Shown piece by piece: positions 1 through 6,271 of a DNA stretch of 24,374 nt. A program made the position numbers and the translations under genes. This stretch comes from a virus, in IMG/VR virus record IMGVR_UViG_3300035698_003879, positions 1 through 24,374 of that record; one strand, given 5' to 3'. The notes beneath the pieces were generated by a model, which was not told where the DNA came from, did not search any database, and was given only the letters and a program-made list of their open reading frames with translations. Position 1 is the first letter of the stretch, and each line of letters begins with the position of its first letter.

Positions 1-14
1 AATAGTTGTTTATT

Positions 15-212
15 TTATGATGGCCCCTTGTGTTTATATGGCTTACTCTCACCAGCCAATCGCGGATAATGATACTTGATGATCCCCACAACAACCGTCG
101 CCTCTTGCCTGCTAATTGCAAAATTCTGCATATCTGGAGATGCTGTCATGTACCCAAGAAGCTCGTAATGAAGCTTTTGCAGGGTTTCTGCTAGGTTAAT
201 TTCAGTTTCCAT
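15..212 (-). CDS. Small phage protein of unknown function (65 aa)
   Basis: I do not recognise this protein. It is a 65-residue product read leftward, starting at the ATG at 212. A strong ribosome site (GGAGG, about 7 bases upstream) supports that start over any longer reading. The first half looks helical (NLAETLQKLHYELLGYM) and the last 15 residues are basic and rich in Lys, Pro and Gly. There is no membrane segment and no cysteine. It is the last gene of a five-gene leftward cluster, and its start lies inside the end of the upstream gene (11-base overlap), which suggests translational coupling. Nothing in the sequence gives a function. Confidence 0.7.
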   Translation of the reverse strand: METEINLAETLQKLHYELLGYMTASPDMQNFAISRQEATVVVGIIKYHYPRLAGESKPYKHKGPS

Positions 213-420
213 GGGTTTGATCCTCCGGTACACAATAAAAAGGCTTTGGCCACGCATGCGCCTCACACTTAGCTGAGCGCTCTGCACGAACAGTATCATA
301 CTCTGCCTGATCGGAACTAATAGCATCGACAACAGCAAAGCTTATCGCTAGGAAGCCAATACCCATGCCAAGCACGGTAAGCCCAAAGGTTCGTAAATCG
401 TCTTTTGTTAATTTACCCAT
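202..420 (-). CDS. Small single-span membrane protein (72 aa)
   Basis: A 72-residue protein starting MGKLTKDD at the ATG at 420. The start fits a GGGGGCG ribosome site and an 8-base overlap with the upstream gene. Residues about 11-35 form one hydrophobic segment (TFGLTVLGMGIGFLAISFAV). They are preceded by a charged N-terminus with two lysines and followed by a polar tail with two cysteines (about positions 51 and 63) that could form a disulfide if the tail is outside the cytoplasm. This is inferred from composition only. The shape would suit a small accessory lysis or superinfection-exclusion protein, but no family is recognised. It sits fourth in the leftward small-gene cluster. Confidence 0.7.
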   Translation of the reverse strand: MGKLTKDDLRTFGLTVLGMGIGFLAISFAVVDAISSDQAEYDTVRAERSAKCEAHAWPKPFYCVPEDQTHGN

Positions 421-586
421 GACGCGCCCCCATAAGCTTATCAACCAATTCGCTGCGCTGGCGTTCTGACTCTGTGTCGGACTTGCTGGCAATATCAGCA
501 AACTGACGAATGATTTCCTCTACGCTGGGCATTACTTCATCATCCATTGTATGTGACGCTAATTTAGCTATGAAATATTCTGACAT
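413..586 (-). CDS. Small acidic phage protein of unknown function (57 aa)
   Basis: The start chosen is the ATG at 586 (MSEYFIAKLASHTM), because AGAAGGAGAATAAA directly upstream is a very good ribosome site; the longer reading begins inside the preceding gene. The 57-residue product is polar and probably helical in its second half (VEEIIRQFADIASKS followed by ERQRSELVDKLMG). It has no cysteine, no membrane segment and no motif I recognise. It begins one base after the stop of the upstream 58-residue gene and its stop overlaps the next start by 8 bases, so the three are probably translated from one message. Confidence 0.65.
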   Translation of the reverse strand: MSEYFIAKLASHTMDDEVMPSVEEIIRQFADIASKSDTESERQRSELVDKLMGARHG

Positions 587-587
587 T

Positions 588-764
588 TTATTCTCCTTCT
601 GTGCCGCAATTAGGGCAATATATATCTTCTGGTTCAACAAGGTCTGTCATTCCAAGGTCACGCACTGCTGGCGCTTTCCAAGTATGCTCACACTTTTCAT
701 TGGTGCAAAGTATGCGGATCTCAATATCCTGAGGGCCGGGCATACCGTCTGGGTAATTACTCAT
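588..764 (-). CDS. Small four-cysteine, zinc-ribbon-like protein (58 aa)
   Basis: A complete 58-codon frame: ATG at 764-762, TAA at 590-588. The start overlaps the stop of the upstream gene as ATGA and the stop ends one base before the next start, so the frame exactly fills an otherwise empty slot in the leftward cluster. A GGGATC stretch precedes the start. The protein begins MSNYPDGMPGPQDIEIRILC and ends CPNCGTEGE. Its cysteines are arranged as C20-x4-C25 and C50-x2-C53, with an aromatic and His (EHTW) after the first pair, like a small zinc ribbon. Metal binding is inferred from the cysteine spacing. Its role (for example binding nucleic acid or a host protein) cannot be stated. Confidence 0.72.
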   Translation of the reverse strand: MSNYPDGMPGPQDIEIRILCTNEKCEHTWKAPAVRDLGMTDLVEPEDIYCPNCGTEGE

Positions 765-946
765 GATCCCTCGCTTCCAGCATTCATTGCATCATCATCC
801 ATGAAGCACTGAACCTTAAACTCAGCTCCATTAGTATCTGTGATTGTTACGACTTGACAAAAGAAGGGATCACCATTTGCTCTGGCCAGCTCCCGTGACT
901 TAATCCGGATGTTTGTTACATCGTGTATGCTTAGTGAGTTACTCAT
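761..946 (-). CDS. Small phage protein of unknown function (61 aa), first of the leftward operon
   Basis: The start chosen is the ATG at 946 (MSNSLSIHDVTNIRIKSREL), preceded by TGGAGAATATA. An ATG four codons earlier (958) is possible but would place the start inside this ribosome site. The predicted 61 residues look mostly beta, with alternating hydrophobics (FFCQVVTITDTNG, AEFKVQCFM). There are two cysteines and an acidic DDD near the end. Short proteins opening with 'HDVT.I' and then describing a beta-sheet occur in many phages without an assigned role; that comparison is from memory and not tested. It is the first gene after the divergent noncoding region, so a leftward promoter should lie in 950-1060. 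Confidence 0.7.
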   Translation of the reverse strand: MSNSLSIHDVTNIRIKSRELARANGDPFFCQVVTITDTNGAEFKVQCFMDDDAMNAGSEGS

Positions 947-1023
947 TATATTCTCCATTGGATGGTTATGTAAACGCTAAGGCCGAAGCCCTAGCGCTGC
1001 ACCTTGGTAAGTACGCCTATGAT

Positions 1024-1050
1024 CTTATAGGTACAGTGTAACACTTGCAA
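1024..1050 (-). promoter_or_regulatory. Candidate leftward promoter with internal palindrome
   Basis: On the minus strand TTGCAA (1050-1045) is followed after 15 bases by TATAAG (1029-1024). The spacer is short for a sigma70 promoter. The perfect palindrome AGTGT-A-ACACT (1035-1045) lies in the spacer, where a repressor would block polymerase. It is about 80 bases upstream of the first leftward start (946). Both parts are inferred from pattern only. Confidence 0.3.
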
Positions 1051-1265
1051 GCGGTTTCTTCATTAATTCAGGTCAATTAAATAGAGGTTTGTTTATCCTT
1101 AGCGTTTATTGTTGGATTACACTGCTTTATTGGTGTCAAGGATACGCAACACGATTTTTTGGCCTATTTTTAGGGCTTGTTTATCCCTAAGCCATATCTG
1201 GTGGATCTGAGGGCAGGATAATCTATATGTTGTAAAGAGCATTATCTCATGGCATTATGCTACAC

Positions 1266-1345
1266 GGGCCAAGAGGGTTTTATGTTTTTTTGACTTGTAA
1301 AAATTCCCTCAGCTGATCCTTGGTAAGTACAGCTCCTCTTGGCCC
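1266..1345 (+). promoter_or_regulatory. Structured leader of the rightward operon (alternative stems)
   Basis: GGGCCAAGAGG (1266-1276) is a perfect inverted repeat of CCTCTTGGCCC (1335-1345). Inside the loop, AGCTG (1311-1315) pairs with CAGCT (1330-1334), stacking directly on the outer stem, and GAGGG (1273-1277) can instead pair with CCCTC (1306-1310). TCCTC (1334-1338) can also pair with GAGGA (1361-1365) of the next gene's ribosome site. No T-run follows either stem, so it is not an ordinary terminator. Regulation of translation is inferred. Confidence 0.4.
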
Positions 1346-1369
1346 AACCAATTCACCACGGAGGAACTT

Positions 1370-1618
1370 ATGAGCCTAAACTATAGCTACGACAAGCCAC
1401 GCAAGTACTGTGAGCAGATGGGCACGGTGTGTGATGAGCGCTTCATCCCCACTGTCGATAAATCTTTTACTGAGCTTAACCTAACTCAGGATCAAGTTGA
1501 TGGCGCTATGCGCGTCCACATCTGGGTTGTTATTAATATATTCTCGCCTAACCAATATAGCTGGAAGCAGCGTATCGGATTGGCTTGGCATTTCCTGTTC
1601 GGTAAGAGCTTTGTATGA
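1370..1618 (+). CDS. Phage protein of unknown function (82 aa), first rightward gene
   Basis: I do not recognise this 82-residue protein. The ATG at 1370 has a strong ribosome site (GGAGGAACTT). The N-terminal half is polar with two cysteines (positions 14 and 21) and an acidic stretch (FTELNLTQDQVDGAM). The C-terminal half is aromatic and hydrophobic (VHIWVVINIF, then WKQRIGLAWHFLFGKSFV), suggesting an amphipathic or membrane-associated segment, though not a clear span. Its stop overlaps the ATG of the ParB-like gene as ATGA, so the two are probably coupled. The structured leader just upstream may control it. Confidence 0.7.
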   Translation: MSLNYSYDKPRKYCEQMGTVCDERFIPTVDKSFTELNLTQDQVDGAMRVHIWVVINIFSPNQYSWKQRIGLAWHFLFGKSFV

Positions 1619-2109
1619 GCACTCATATTGCTGAGGAAATTCAATGGATTGAAAAAAAGCTACATCTGAACGAATTGAAACCATTTGAGCATAACCCTCG
1701 CACCATTAGTGAGTCACAATTCAATAAGCTCAAGGAGTCTATCCAGCAGGATGGCTACCACGCACGCATTAAGGTTACTCATGATCTGTGTGTTGTCGGA
1801 GGTCATCAACGGCTGATGGCATTACGCGAGCTTGGCTATGAAGAGGTGCATGTGCTTGTTCCATCTCGTGAGCTGAGCAAAGAAGAGTTTGATCGCATCC
1901 TTGTGCGTGATAATCATGTAAATGGGCTGTTTGATATGGATATGCTTAGTGGCATGTTTGATCTGCCTGATCTGCATGATCTGGGGCTTCGTGAGGTTGA
2001 GACTCTTGATAGCGAGGAAAACATTGCTGCGCCGGGCCGCTACATGGTAAAGTGTCCTGAGTGTAGCCACACATTCCCTACCAAGGGAAACAAATATAAA
2101 GAAGGATGA
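1615..2109 (+). CDS. ParB-like N-terminal-domain protein
   Basis: A 164-residue protein with the ParB/sulfiredoxin-type fold signature: NPR at 27-29, then a helix (FNKLKESIQQDG), then GGHQRLMALRELG at 62-74, matching the G-G-x-x-R-x-x-A-L motif that binds nucleotide or DNA in the family. The following RDNHVNGLFDMDML (98-111) resembles the segment that in larger phage and prophage proteins links this domain to an adenine methyltransferase. No methyltransferase domain is present here. A single CPEC (147-150) lies near the basic C-terminus, half of a usual zinc site. It starts by ATGA overlap with the gene before. Its place directly ahead of the packaging genes suggests a role in DNA marking or packaging, which is inference. 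Confidence 0.75.
   Translation: MSTHIAEEIQWIEKKLHLNELKPFEHNPRTISESQFNKLKESIQQDGYHARIKVTHDLCVVGGHQRLMALRELGYEEVHVLVPSRELSKEEFDRILVRDNHVNGLFDMDMLSGMFDLPDLHDLGLREVETLDSEENIAAPGRYMVKCPECSHTFPTKGNKYKEG
2074..2089 (+). other. Short perfect hairpin at the end of the ParB-like gene
   Basis: TTCCCT (2074-2079) and AGGGAA (2084-2089) form a 6-base stem with a 4-base ACCA loop, about 25 bases before the next start. It contains the ACCAAGG motif seen in the noncoding gaps of this window. No T-run follows, so it is not a classic terminator. It could be coincidental coding sequence. Confidence 0.3.
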
Positions 2110-2113
2110 TACT

Positions 2114-2434
2114 ATGAAGAGCATGGAGCTAACAAAGGAAGAATCAAAGGCAGGATATGGCGAGGTATTAGCGGGTGCTGGTGATGCGCCTCTTTATCCG
2201 TATGGCCTTAACATTCACCTTGATAATGAAACAATAAAGAAGCTCGGCCTCACTGGCCTGCCTGATGTTGGTCAGGTGATGAACATTAACGCTGTTGCCA
2301 AGGTCGTCTCAATTGGCACAAGCCAGCATCAAGGCAATGATAAAACCTCTCGTGCTGAGCTACAAATTACCCACATGACATTGGATAAGGCGGGCAAGGA
2401 TATGGCAAAAGAAATGTATCCGGATATGGATTGA
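2114..2434 (+). CDS. Probable capsid staple-type protein (106 aa)
   Basis: A 106-residue beta-rich protein. The pattern APLYPYGLNIHLDNETIKKLG, then LPDVGQVMNINAVAKVVSI, then RAELQITHMTL is what I recall for small head proteins labelled capsid staple in several podophages, which bind between capsomers; this is recollection, not a search. The ATG at 2114 has AAGGATG as ribosome site; a second ATG four codons in is less well placed. It ends in MYPDMD, and the scaffold protein ends in a similar MYPDM peptide. It sits between the ParB-like gene and the terminase genes, and its TGA is followed after two bases by the ATG of the small terminase candidate. Confidence 0.55.
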   Translation: MKSMELTKEESKAGYGEVLAGAGDAPLYPYGLNIHLDNETIKKLGLTGLPDVGQVMNINAVAKVVSIGTSQHQGNDKTSRAELQITHMTLDKAGKDMAKEMYPDMD

Positions 2435-2436
2435 TC

Positions 2437-2814
2437 ATGGCTGAGCGTAGTGATAATCCCGGACAATACCTAAAAGGCTATCGCTTTGGCGAGCCGGGTG
2501 GTGCTGATCCTGCTGAGGCCGCAGCTAAGTCTCCTCGTAATTCTATCCGCAGCGCTGTGCGTCGCATTGGCGCTATGGATGATGAAACTCTCGCGCATTA
2601 CTGCAAAGAGGGTAAGCTTAGCCAATCACAAAAGCTGGCGCTAAAGAAGTTTAGTCTTGCTATTAAGGATGGTGACATTCGTGCTATGCAGCAGCTTGAG
2701 GAAAGCATTGATGGCAAGCTCGTTGAAACCAAGGTCGAGGTTGTGGCTGATAGCTACGCCGCATTGGTGTTGGAGGCTGCGCAGCTAGATGGCAAAGAAC
2801 CAAGCGACAACTGA
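2437..2814 (+). CDS. Putative terminase small subunit (125 aa)
   Basis: Small terminases recognise the packaging site on DNA and recruit the large subunit. This 125-residue protein has a basic Gly/Pro-rich N-terminus (NPGQYLKGYRFGEPGGADP), a helical centre with a basic patch (SIRSAVRRIGAMDDE), and IKDGDIRAMQQLEESIDGKLVET at about 84-106. The last segment is the 'GD..A...L.e.idGK' pattern typical of phage small terminases. It directly precedes the large subunit and overlaps it by 26 bases, the usual order. ATG 2437 is chosen; TTG 2431 in the same frame is possible but has no good ribosome site. The assignment rests on context plus this motif, with no clear helix-turn-helix seen. Confidence 0.65.
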   Translation: MAERSDNPGQYLKGYRFGEPGGADPAEAAAKSPRNSIRSAVRRIGAMDDETLAHYCKEGKLSQSQKLALKKFSLAIKDGDIRAMQQLEESIDGKLVETKVEVVADSYAALVLEAAQLDGKEPSDN

Positions 2815-4297
2815 GGCGCAACAAATACTCCGCTGGCGACATGATCCAGTTGCCTTTGTCCGTGAGTGTTTCAATCTTGAGCCTGATGAATGGCAAAAAG
2901 ACTTCCTGATTGCATACAATACTGGCAACCGCACTGCTGCAAAGGCGTGCAAGGGGCCGGGCAAAACTGCTGTGCTTGCTTGGTGTGCGTGGCATTACCT
3001 CGCTACTCGTGGCTTTCCTAAAGTAATTGCTACATCAATCACTGGTGATAACCTTCGTGATGGCCTGTGGTCTGAAATGGCCAAATGGCAGTATAAATCA
3101 AACTTATTAAAGCGTGCTTTTAGGTGGCAGGCCGAACGCATTACATCTACTGAACATGCTGAAACATGGTATATGTCAGCTCGTAGATGGTCGCGTGACT
3201 CTGACTCTGAAAAGCAGGGCCAAGCACTGGCTGGTCTGCACGCTGATAATATCCTATTTATTATTGATGAAGCTGGTGGCGTTCCTGATGCTGTGATGGC
3301 CGCTGCTGAGGCCGCACTGGCAAATGCTGGCACTGAGGTTAATCCTGATGCTGAGGCCAAGCTGCTAATATGTGGTAATCCTACTCACCTAAGCGGGCCA
3401 TTGTATCGCGCCTGCACAAGTGAAGCCTCTCTCTGGACTGTTATTGAGATTACTGGGGATCCTGATGATCCTAAGCGCTCAAAGCGTATCAATGTCCAGT
3501 GGGCGCGTGATCAGATTAAGAAGTACGGTGCGGATAATCCATGGGTGCTGGTTAATGTGTTCGGTAAATTCCCGCCTTCATCAATCAATGCGCTGCTTGG
3601 GCCTGATGAGGTTGAAGAGGCTATGAGCCGGGTGATACCTATTAACGTGTATTCTCGTGAGCCAAAAATACTTGGTGTTGATGTGGCGCTTGGCGGTGGT
3701 GATCCCACTGTGATCATGCCACGGCAGGGCCTTGTTTACTTCCGGCCAAAGATTATTCGCTCTGATGATCCTCGTGTGATAGCAGGCGTGATAGGTGTTG
3801 CTTGTCAGAAGTGGGGCGCAGACATGATCTTTATTGATAACACTGGTGGCTATGGTAGCGGCGTGCTGTCCTACTTGCAGGACTGGGGCTATCCTGTGAC
3901 TGGCGTGAAGTTCTCTCAAAAGGCAACTGATCCGGTGTATTACAATAAGCGCACTGAAATGATCCACGACTTTTCCTACCATGTTAAGGCTGGGGCGTGC
4001 TTGGCTCGTAGCAGTGAGTTCAAAGAGGCAATCTGCGCTCAAACATATGTTCATAAGCGTGATCAAATGATTATGCAGCCGAAGGATCAACTCAAAGAGG
4101 GTGTTAATGATACGACTGGCTTTGATATTCTGGATGCATCTGCACTCACACACGCATATCCAGTGGCGCGCAGGATGCTAGAAGATGTTAAATATGGTGC
4201 TGAGCATAACCAAAAGACTGAGTATAGCCCTGTTGAACGTGAGTACGGCCATGCAGATGCGCAACAAACACTTGATGATTACAACCCTGTAGGGTAA
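2789..4297 (+). CDS. Terminase large subunit (packaging ATPase/nuclease)
   Basis: The 502-residue motor that pumps DNA into the head and cuts it. ATPase domain: Walker A CKGPGKT (54-60), Walker B LFIIDEA with D160 and E161, coupling motif LLICGNP (192-198). Nuclease domain: D298 in ILGVDVALGG, D350 in MIFIDNTGG, and D446/D449 in FDILDASAL, the expected three acidic sites of an RNase H-like fold. Length is normal for the family. The start at 2789 lies inside the small terminase gene, with GGAGGCTGCG upstream. No break or missing key residue is seen, so it should be functional. The subfamily, and thus the packaging mode (cos or headful), cannot be fixed by eye. Confidence 0.95.
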   Translation: MAKNQATTEAQQILRWRHDPVAFVRECFNLEPDEWQKDFLIAYNTGNRTAAKACKGPGKTAVLAWCAWHYLATRGFPKVIATSITGDNLRDGLWSEMAKWQYKSNLLKRAFRWQAERITSTEHAETWYMSARRWSRDSDSEKQGQALAGLHADNILFIIDEAGGVPDAVMAAAEAALANAGTEVNPDAEAKLLICGNPTHLSGPLYRACTSEASLWTVIEITGDPDDPKRSKRINVQWARDQIKKYGADNPWVLVNVFGKFPPSSINALLGPDEVEEAMSRVIPINVYSREPKILGVDVALGGGDPTVIMPRQGLVYFRPKIIRSDDPRVIAGVIGVACQKWGADMIFIDNTGGYGSGVLSYLQDWGYPVTGVKFSQKATDPVYYNKRTEMIHDFSYHVKAGACLARSSEFKEAICAQTYVHKRDQMIMQPKDQLKEGVNDTTGFDILDASALTHAYPVARRMLEDVKYGAEHNQKTEYSPVEREYGHADAQQTLDDYNPVG

Positions 4298-4344
4298 TAT
4301 CCTAAATACCAAGGGCAGCCCAAGATATTATTGGAGCAAGCGAT

Positions 4345-4560
4345 ATGTGTATATCTGCGCCTAAGACACCACCTATAGCGGCTTTGCCTGCTGATCCAGC
4401 ACCAGTGCCTCAAGAATCTGATCCATCTACGTTAAATGCTCGCGAGTCTGCGCGTAAGCGTAAGCAGTCAGCCCTTGAATCTAATCAAACATTAGTTACT
4501 GGCGGCCAAGGACTTATTGATCAACCCGTTACTGGTCTTAAATCTGCTACTGGCGCGTAG
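4345..4560 (+). CDS. Small proline-rich phage protein of unknown function (71 aa)
   Basis: A 71-residue protein starting MCISAPKTPPIAALPADPAP, with GGAGC 9 bases ahead of the ATG. The N-terminal third is proline-rich; the middle is basic (ARESARKRKQSALES); the end carries TLVTGGQGLIDQPVTGLKSATG. Small proteins of this build (Met-Cys start, Pro-rich, 'TGG.GL' near the end) commonly sit next to portal or terminase genes in podophages, without known function; this is from memory. The Cys at position 2 is not preceded by a signal peptide, so it is not a lipoprotein. It follows a 47-base gap containing the ACCAAGG motif and precedes the portal by 7 bases. Confidence 0.7.
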   Translation: MCISAPKTPPIAALPADPAPVPQESDPSTLNARESARKRKQSALESNQTLVTGGQGLIDQPVTGLKSATGA

Positions 4561-4567
4561 GCTTTCA

Positions 4568-6271
4568 ATGAAAATGGAGCTTGACGAAAACAATTATTAC
4601 AAGAGCCTTCGCAGCTCTCAAAAGAACGTGCTTAACGGCATGGTTCCTATCTATAAAGATATTCGCAATTTCCTTTCACCGCGCACGGCACGCTTTGATG
4701 GCGAGCTAATCAATAGTGGTGCGAGGCAAGATAGCAATATCCTAGACATTTCTCCGCGTTTAGCCGTGAGAACACTTGCGTCTGGACTGCAATCAGGAGT
4801 GACGTCGCCGCTTCGTCCGTGGTTTCGGCTCGGCACTCCTGATCCAGACTTACAGGACTTTGGCCCTGTTAAGGTGTGGCTCCATATTGTAGAAGTTCGG
4901 ATGAGGCAAGTTCTTGCCCGCTCGAATCTATATGATCGGCTCAAGAGTAGCTACGGCGTACTCGGCACATACGGCACTTCTGCAATCGGTATTGATGAGG
5001 ATGATGAGGACGTGGTTCGTGGGGTTGATTTCCCGCTTGGATCATTCACCATTGCTACTTCACATGCGGGCAGGGTGCATACACTATCCCGTGAGGTATG
5101 GTTTACTCCTGTTCAAATGATTGAGAAGTTTGCTGATGGTGACATGAAGGTTGCACGCGATAAGCTTTCTCAGTCTGTTATCAGCGCATATGATAAAGGC
5201 AATTACGATCAAACATATCCAGTGTGCCAAGTAATTGAGCCTAATCGTAACTATAAAATTGGCTCTGAGCTTTCTAAATTCAAGAAATTCTCAAGCACAT
5301 GGTTTGATGAATCACGCAGCGGAGGTGAGGCTATACTCATGCGCAGCGGATACGACAACCTACCGTTCATGGCCCCTCGCTGGGATCTGCTTGGCGATGA
5401 AACATACGGCTATGGTTGTGGTGAAATAGCTATCGGCACTGCGAAGTCATTGCAGCTAATGGAAAAGCGTAAGCTTCAAGGTATCGACAAGAATGTTACA
5501 CCGCCCATGGTGGCTGATGCCTCTATGCGTAACCAGCGCACCAGCGTTTTACCGGGCAGCACTACATATGTCTCTGGCTTAATCACTGGTAAGCCGGGCT
5601 ATGCCCCTGCGTATCAGGTTAATCCATATATCAATGAGCTGCGTGAAGAGATTATGCGTAGTGAGCGATTGATTGACGAGGCTTTCTTTAAGACATTGTT
5701 CCTTCAAGTCAGTGACATTGGTGGCCAGCCTAACATTACCGCTACACAAATTAATATGATGCGTGAAGAAAAGCTATTGATGCTTGGCCCTGTGCTTGAG
5801 CGCCTAAATGATGAGCTGCTTGATCCATTACTTGATCGAATTTTTACTGTAATGCTCAAGCGAGGCATGTTTCCTGACCCTCCGGAAGAGTTGCAAGGCA
5901 TGCCACTTCGTATTGAATACATCTCAGTTCTGGCCCAAGCTCAAAAAGCCATGGGTATTGGTAACATTGAGCGCTTTGTAGGCTTTGTGGGTAATCTAGC
6001 TGTCGCTAAACAGGATCCCTCTGTTTGGGATAATGTCGATGCTGATGATGTTATTAATCAATATGCTGATGGTGTAGCGCTATCACCAACAATGATGGCC
6101 TCGCAAGAAACAATTGACTCTATTCGTCAAGGGCGGCAGCAGCAGCAGCAAGCTGCGCAGGCGGTTGAAATGGGTACGGCTATGGCACAAGGCGCAGAAA
6201 CATTATCCAAGGCCGATACGTCGGGTGAAAATGTTCTAGCTCAAATGATGGGCGGTGGCTCTAGTGCTTGA
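4568..6271 (+). CDS. Portal (head-to-tail connector) protein, T7 gp8-like
   Basis: The 567-residue portal forms the ring at one capsid vertex through which DNA enters and leaves and to which the tail attaches. The family signature is clear: RLAVRTLASGLQSGVTSPLRPWFRL at about 64-88, then YGVLGTYGTSAIGIDED and PLGSFTIATSHAGRVHTLSR, and later VNPYINELREEIMRSERLIDEAFF and TATQINMMREEK. Length fits T7-type connectors. The ATG at 4568 (GTAGG upstream) is chosen; a frame open from 4517 overlaps the previous gene and adds an unlikely hydrophobic tail. The C-terminus is Gln/Ala-rich (QQQQQAAQ), coded by a CAG run. It overlaps the next gene by 17 bases or fewer. Confidence 0.95.
   Translation: MKMELDENNYYKSLRSSQKNVLNGMVPIYKDIRNFLSPRTARFDGELINSGARQDSNILDISPRLAVRTLASGLQSGVTSPLRPWFRLGTPDPDLQDFGPVKVWLHIVEVRMRQVLARSNLYDRLKSSYGVLGTYGTSAIGIDEDDEDVVRGVDFPLGSFTIATSHAGRVHTLSREVWFTPVQMIEKFADGDMKVARDKLSQSVISAYDKGNYDQTYPVCQVIEPNRNYKIGSELSKFKKFSSTWFDESRSGGEAILMRSGYDNLPFMAPRWDLLGDETYGYGCGEIAIGTAKSLQLMEKRKLQGIDKNVTPPMVADASMRNQRTSVLPGSTTYVSGLITGKPGYAPAYQVNPYINELREEIMRSERLIDEAFFKTLFLQVSDIGGQPNITATQINMMREEKLLMLGPVLERLNDELLDPLLDRIFTVMLKRGMFPDPPEELQGMPLRIEYISVLAQAQKAMGIGNIERFVGFVGNLAVAKQDPSVWDNVDADDVINQYADGVALSPTMMASQETIDSIRQGRQQQQQAAQAVEMGTAMAQGAETLSKADTSGENVLAQMMGGGSSA

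Larger units (their letters stand above)
947..1369. other. Divergent noncoding region with repeats, between leftward and rightward operons
   Basis: About 420 bases with no convincing gene, lying between two gene blocks that face away from each other, so it should hold promoters for both. Seen directly: a 12-base perfect inverted repeat (TAAACGCTAAGG 971-982 with CCTTAGCGTTTA 1097-1108); a local hairpin CGCTAAGG/CCCTAGCG (975-996, one mismatch); an 11-base palindrome AGTGTAACACT (1035-1045); TTGTTTATCC twice (1089-1098, 1177-1186); CCTTGGTAAGTAC twice (1002-1014, 1318-1330); a stem TTAGGG/CCCTAA (1170-1190); and an 11-base stem GGGCCAAGAGG/CCTCTTGGCCC (1266-1276, 1335-1345). A GATAAT at 1217-1222 could be a rightward -10 box but lacks a good -35. 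No tRNA is seen. Confidence 0.8.

Noticed and set aside
947-1369. A tRNA or CRISPR array in the divergent region
   Set aside because: No cloverleaf with a T-arm is found and the repeats are only two copies of different short sequences without regular spacing.
3581-4153. Long minus-strand frame (190 codons) inside the large terminase gene
   Set aside because: It is antisense to a well-supported gene with all motifs, lacks a ribosome site, and its composition looks like a codon shadow.
4517-4567. Portal start at 4517
   Set aside because: It would overlap the preceding gene by 44 bases and add a hydrophobic tail absent from the family; ATG 4568 has a better site.
6136-6152. CAG repeat in the portal gene as a contingency repeat
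   Set aside because: Only about five glutamine codons near the C-terminus, common in this type of portal, with no frame-changing unit length.
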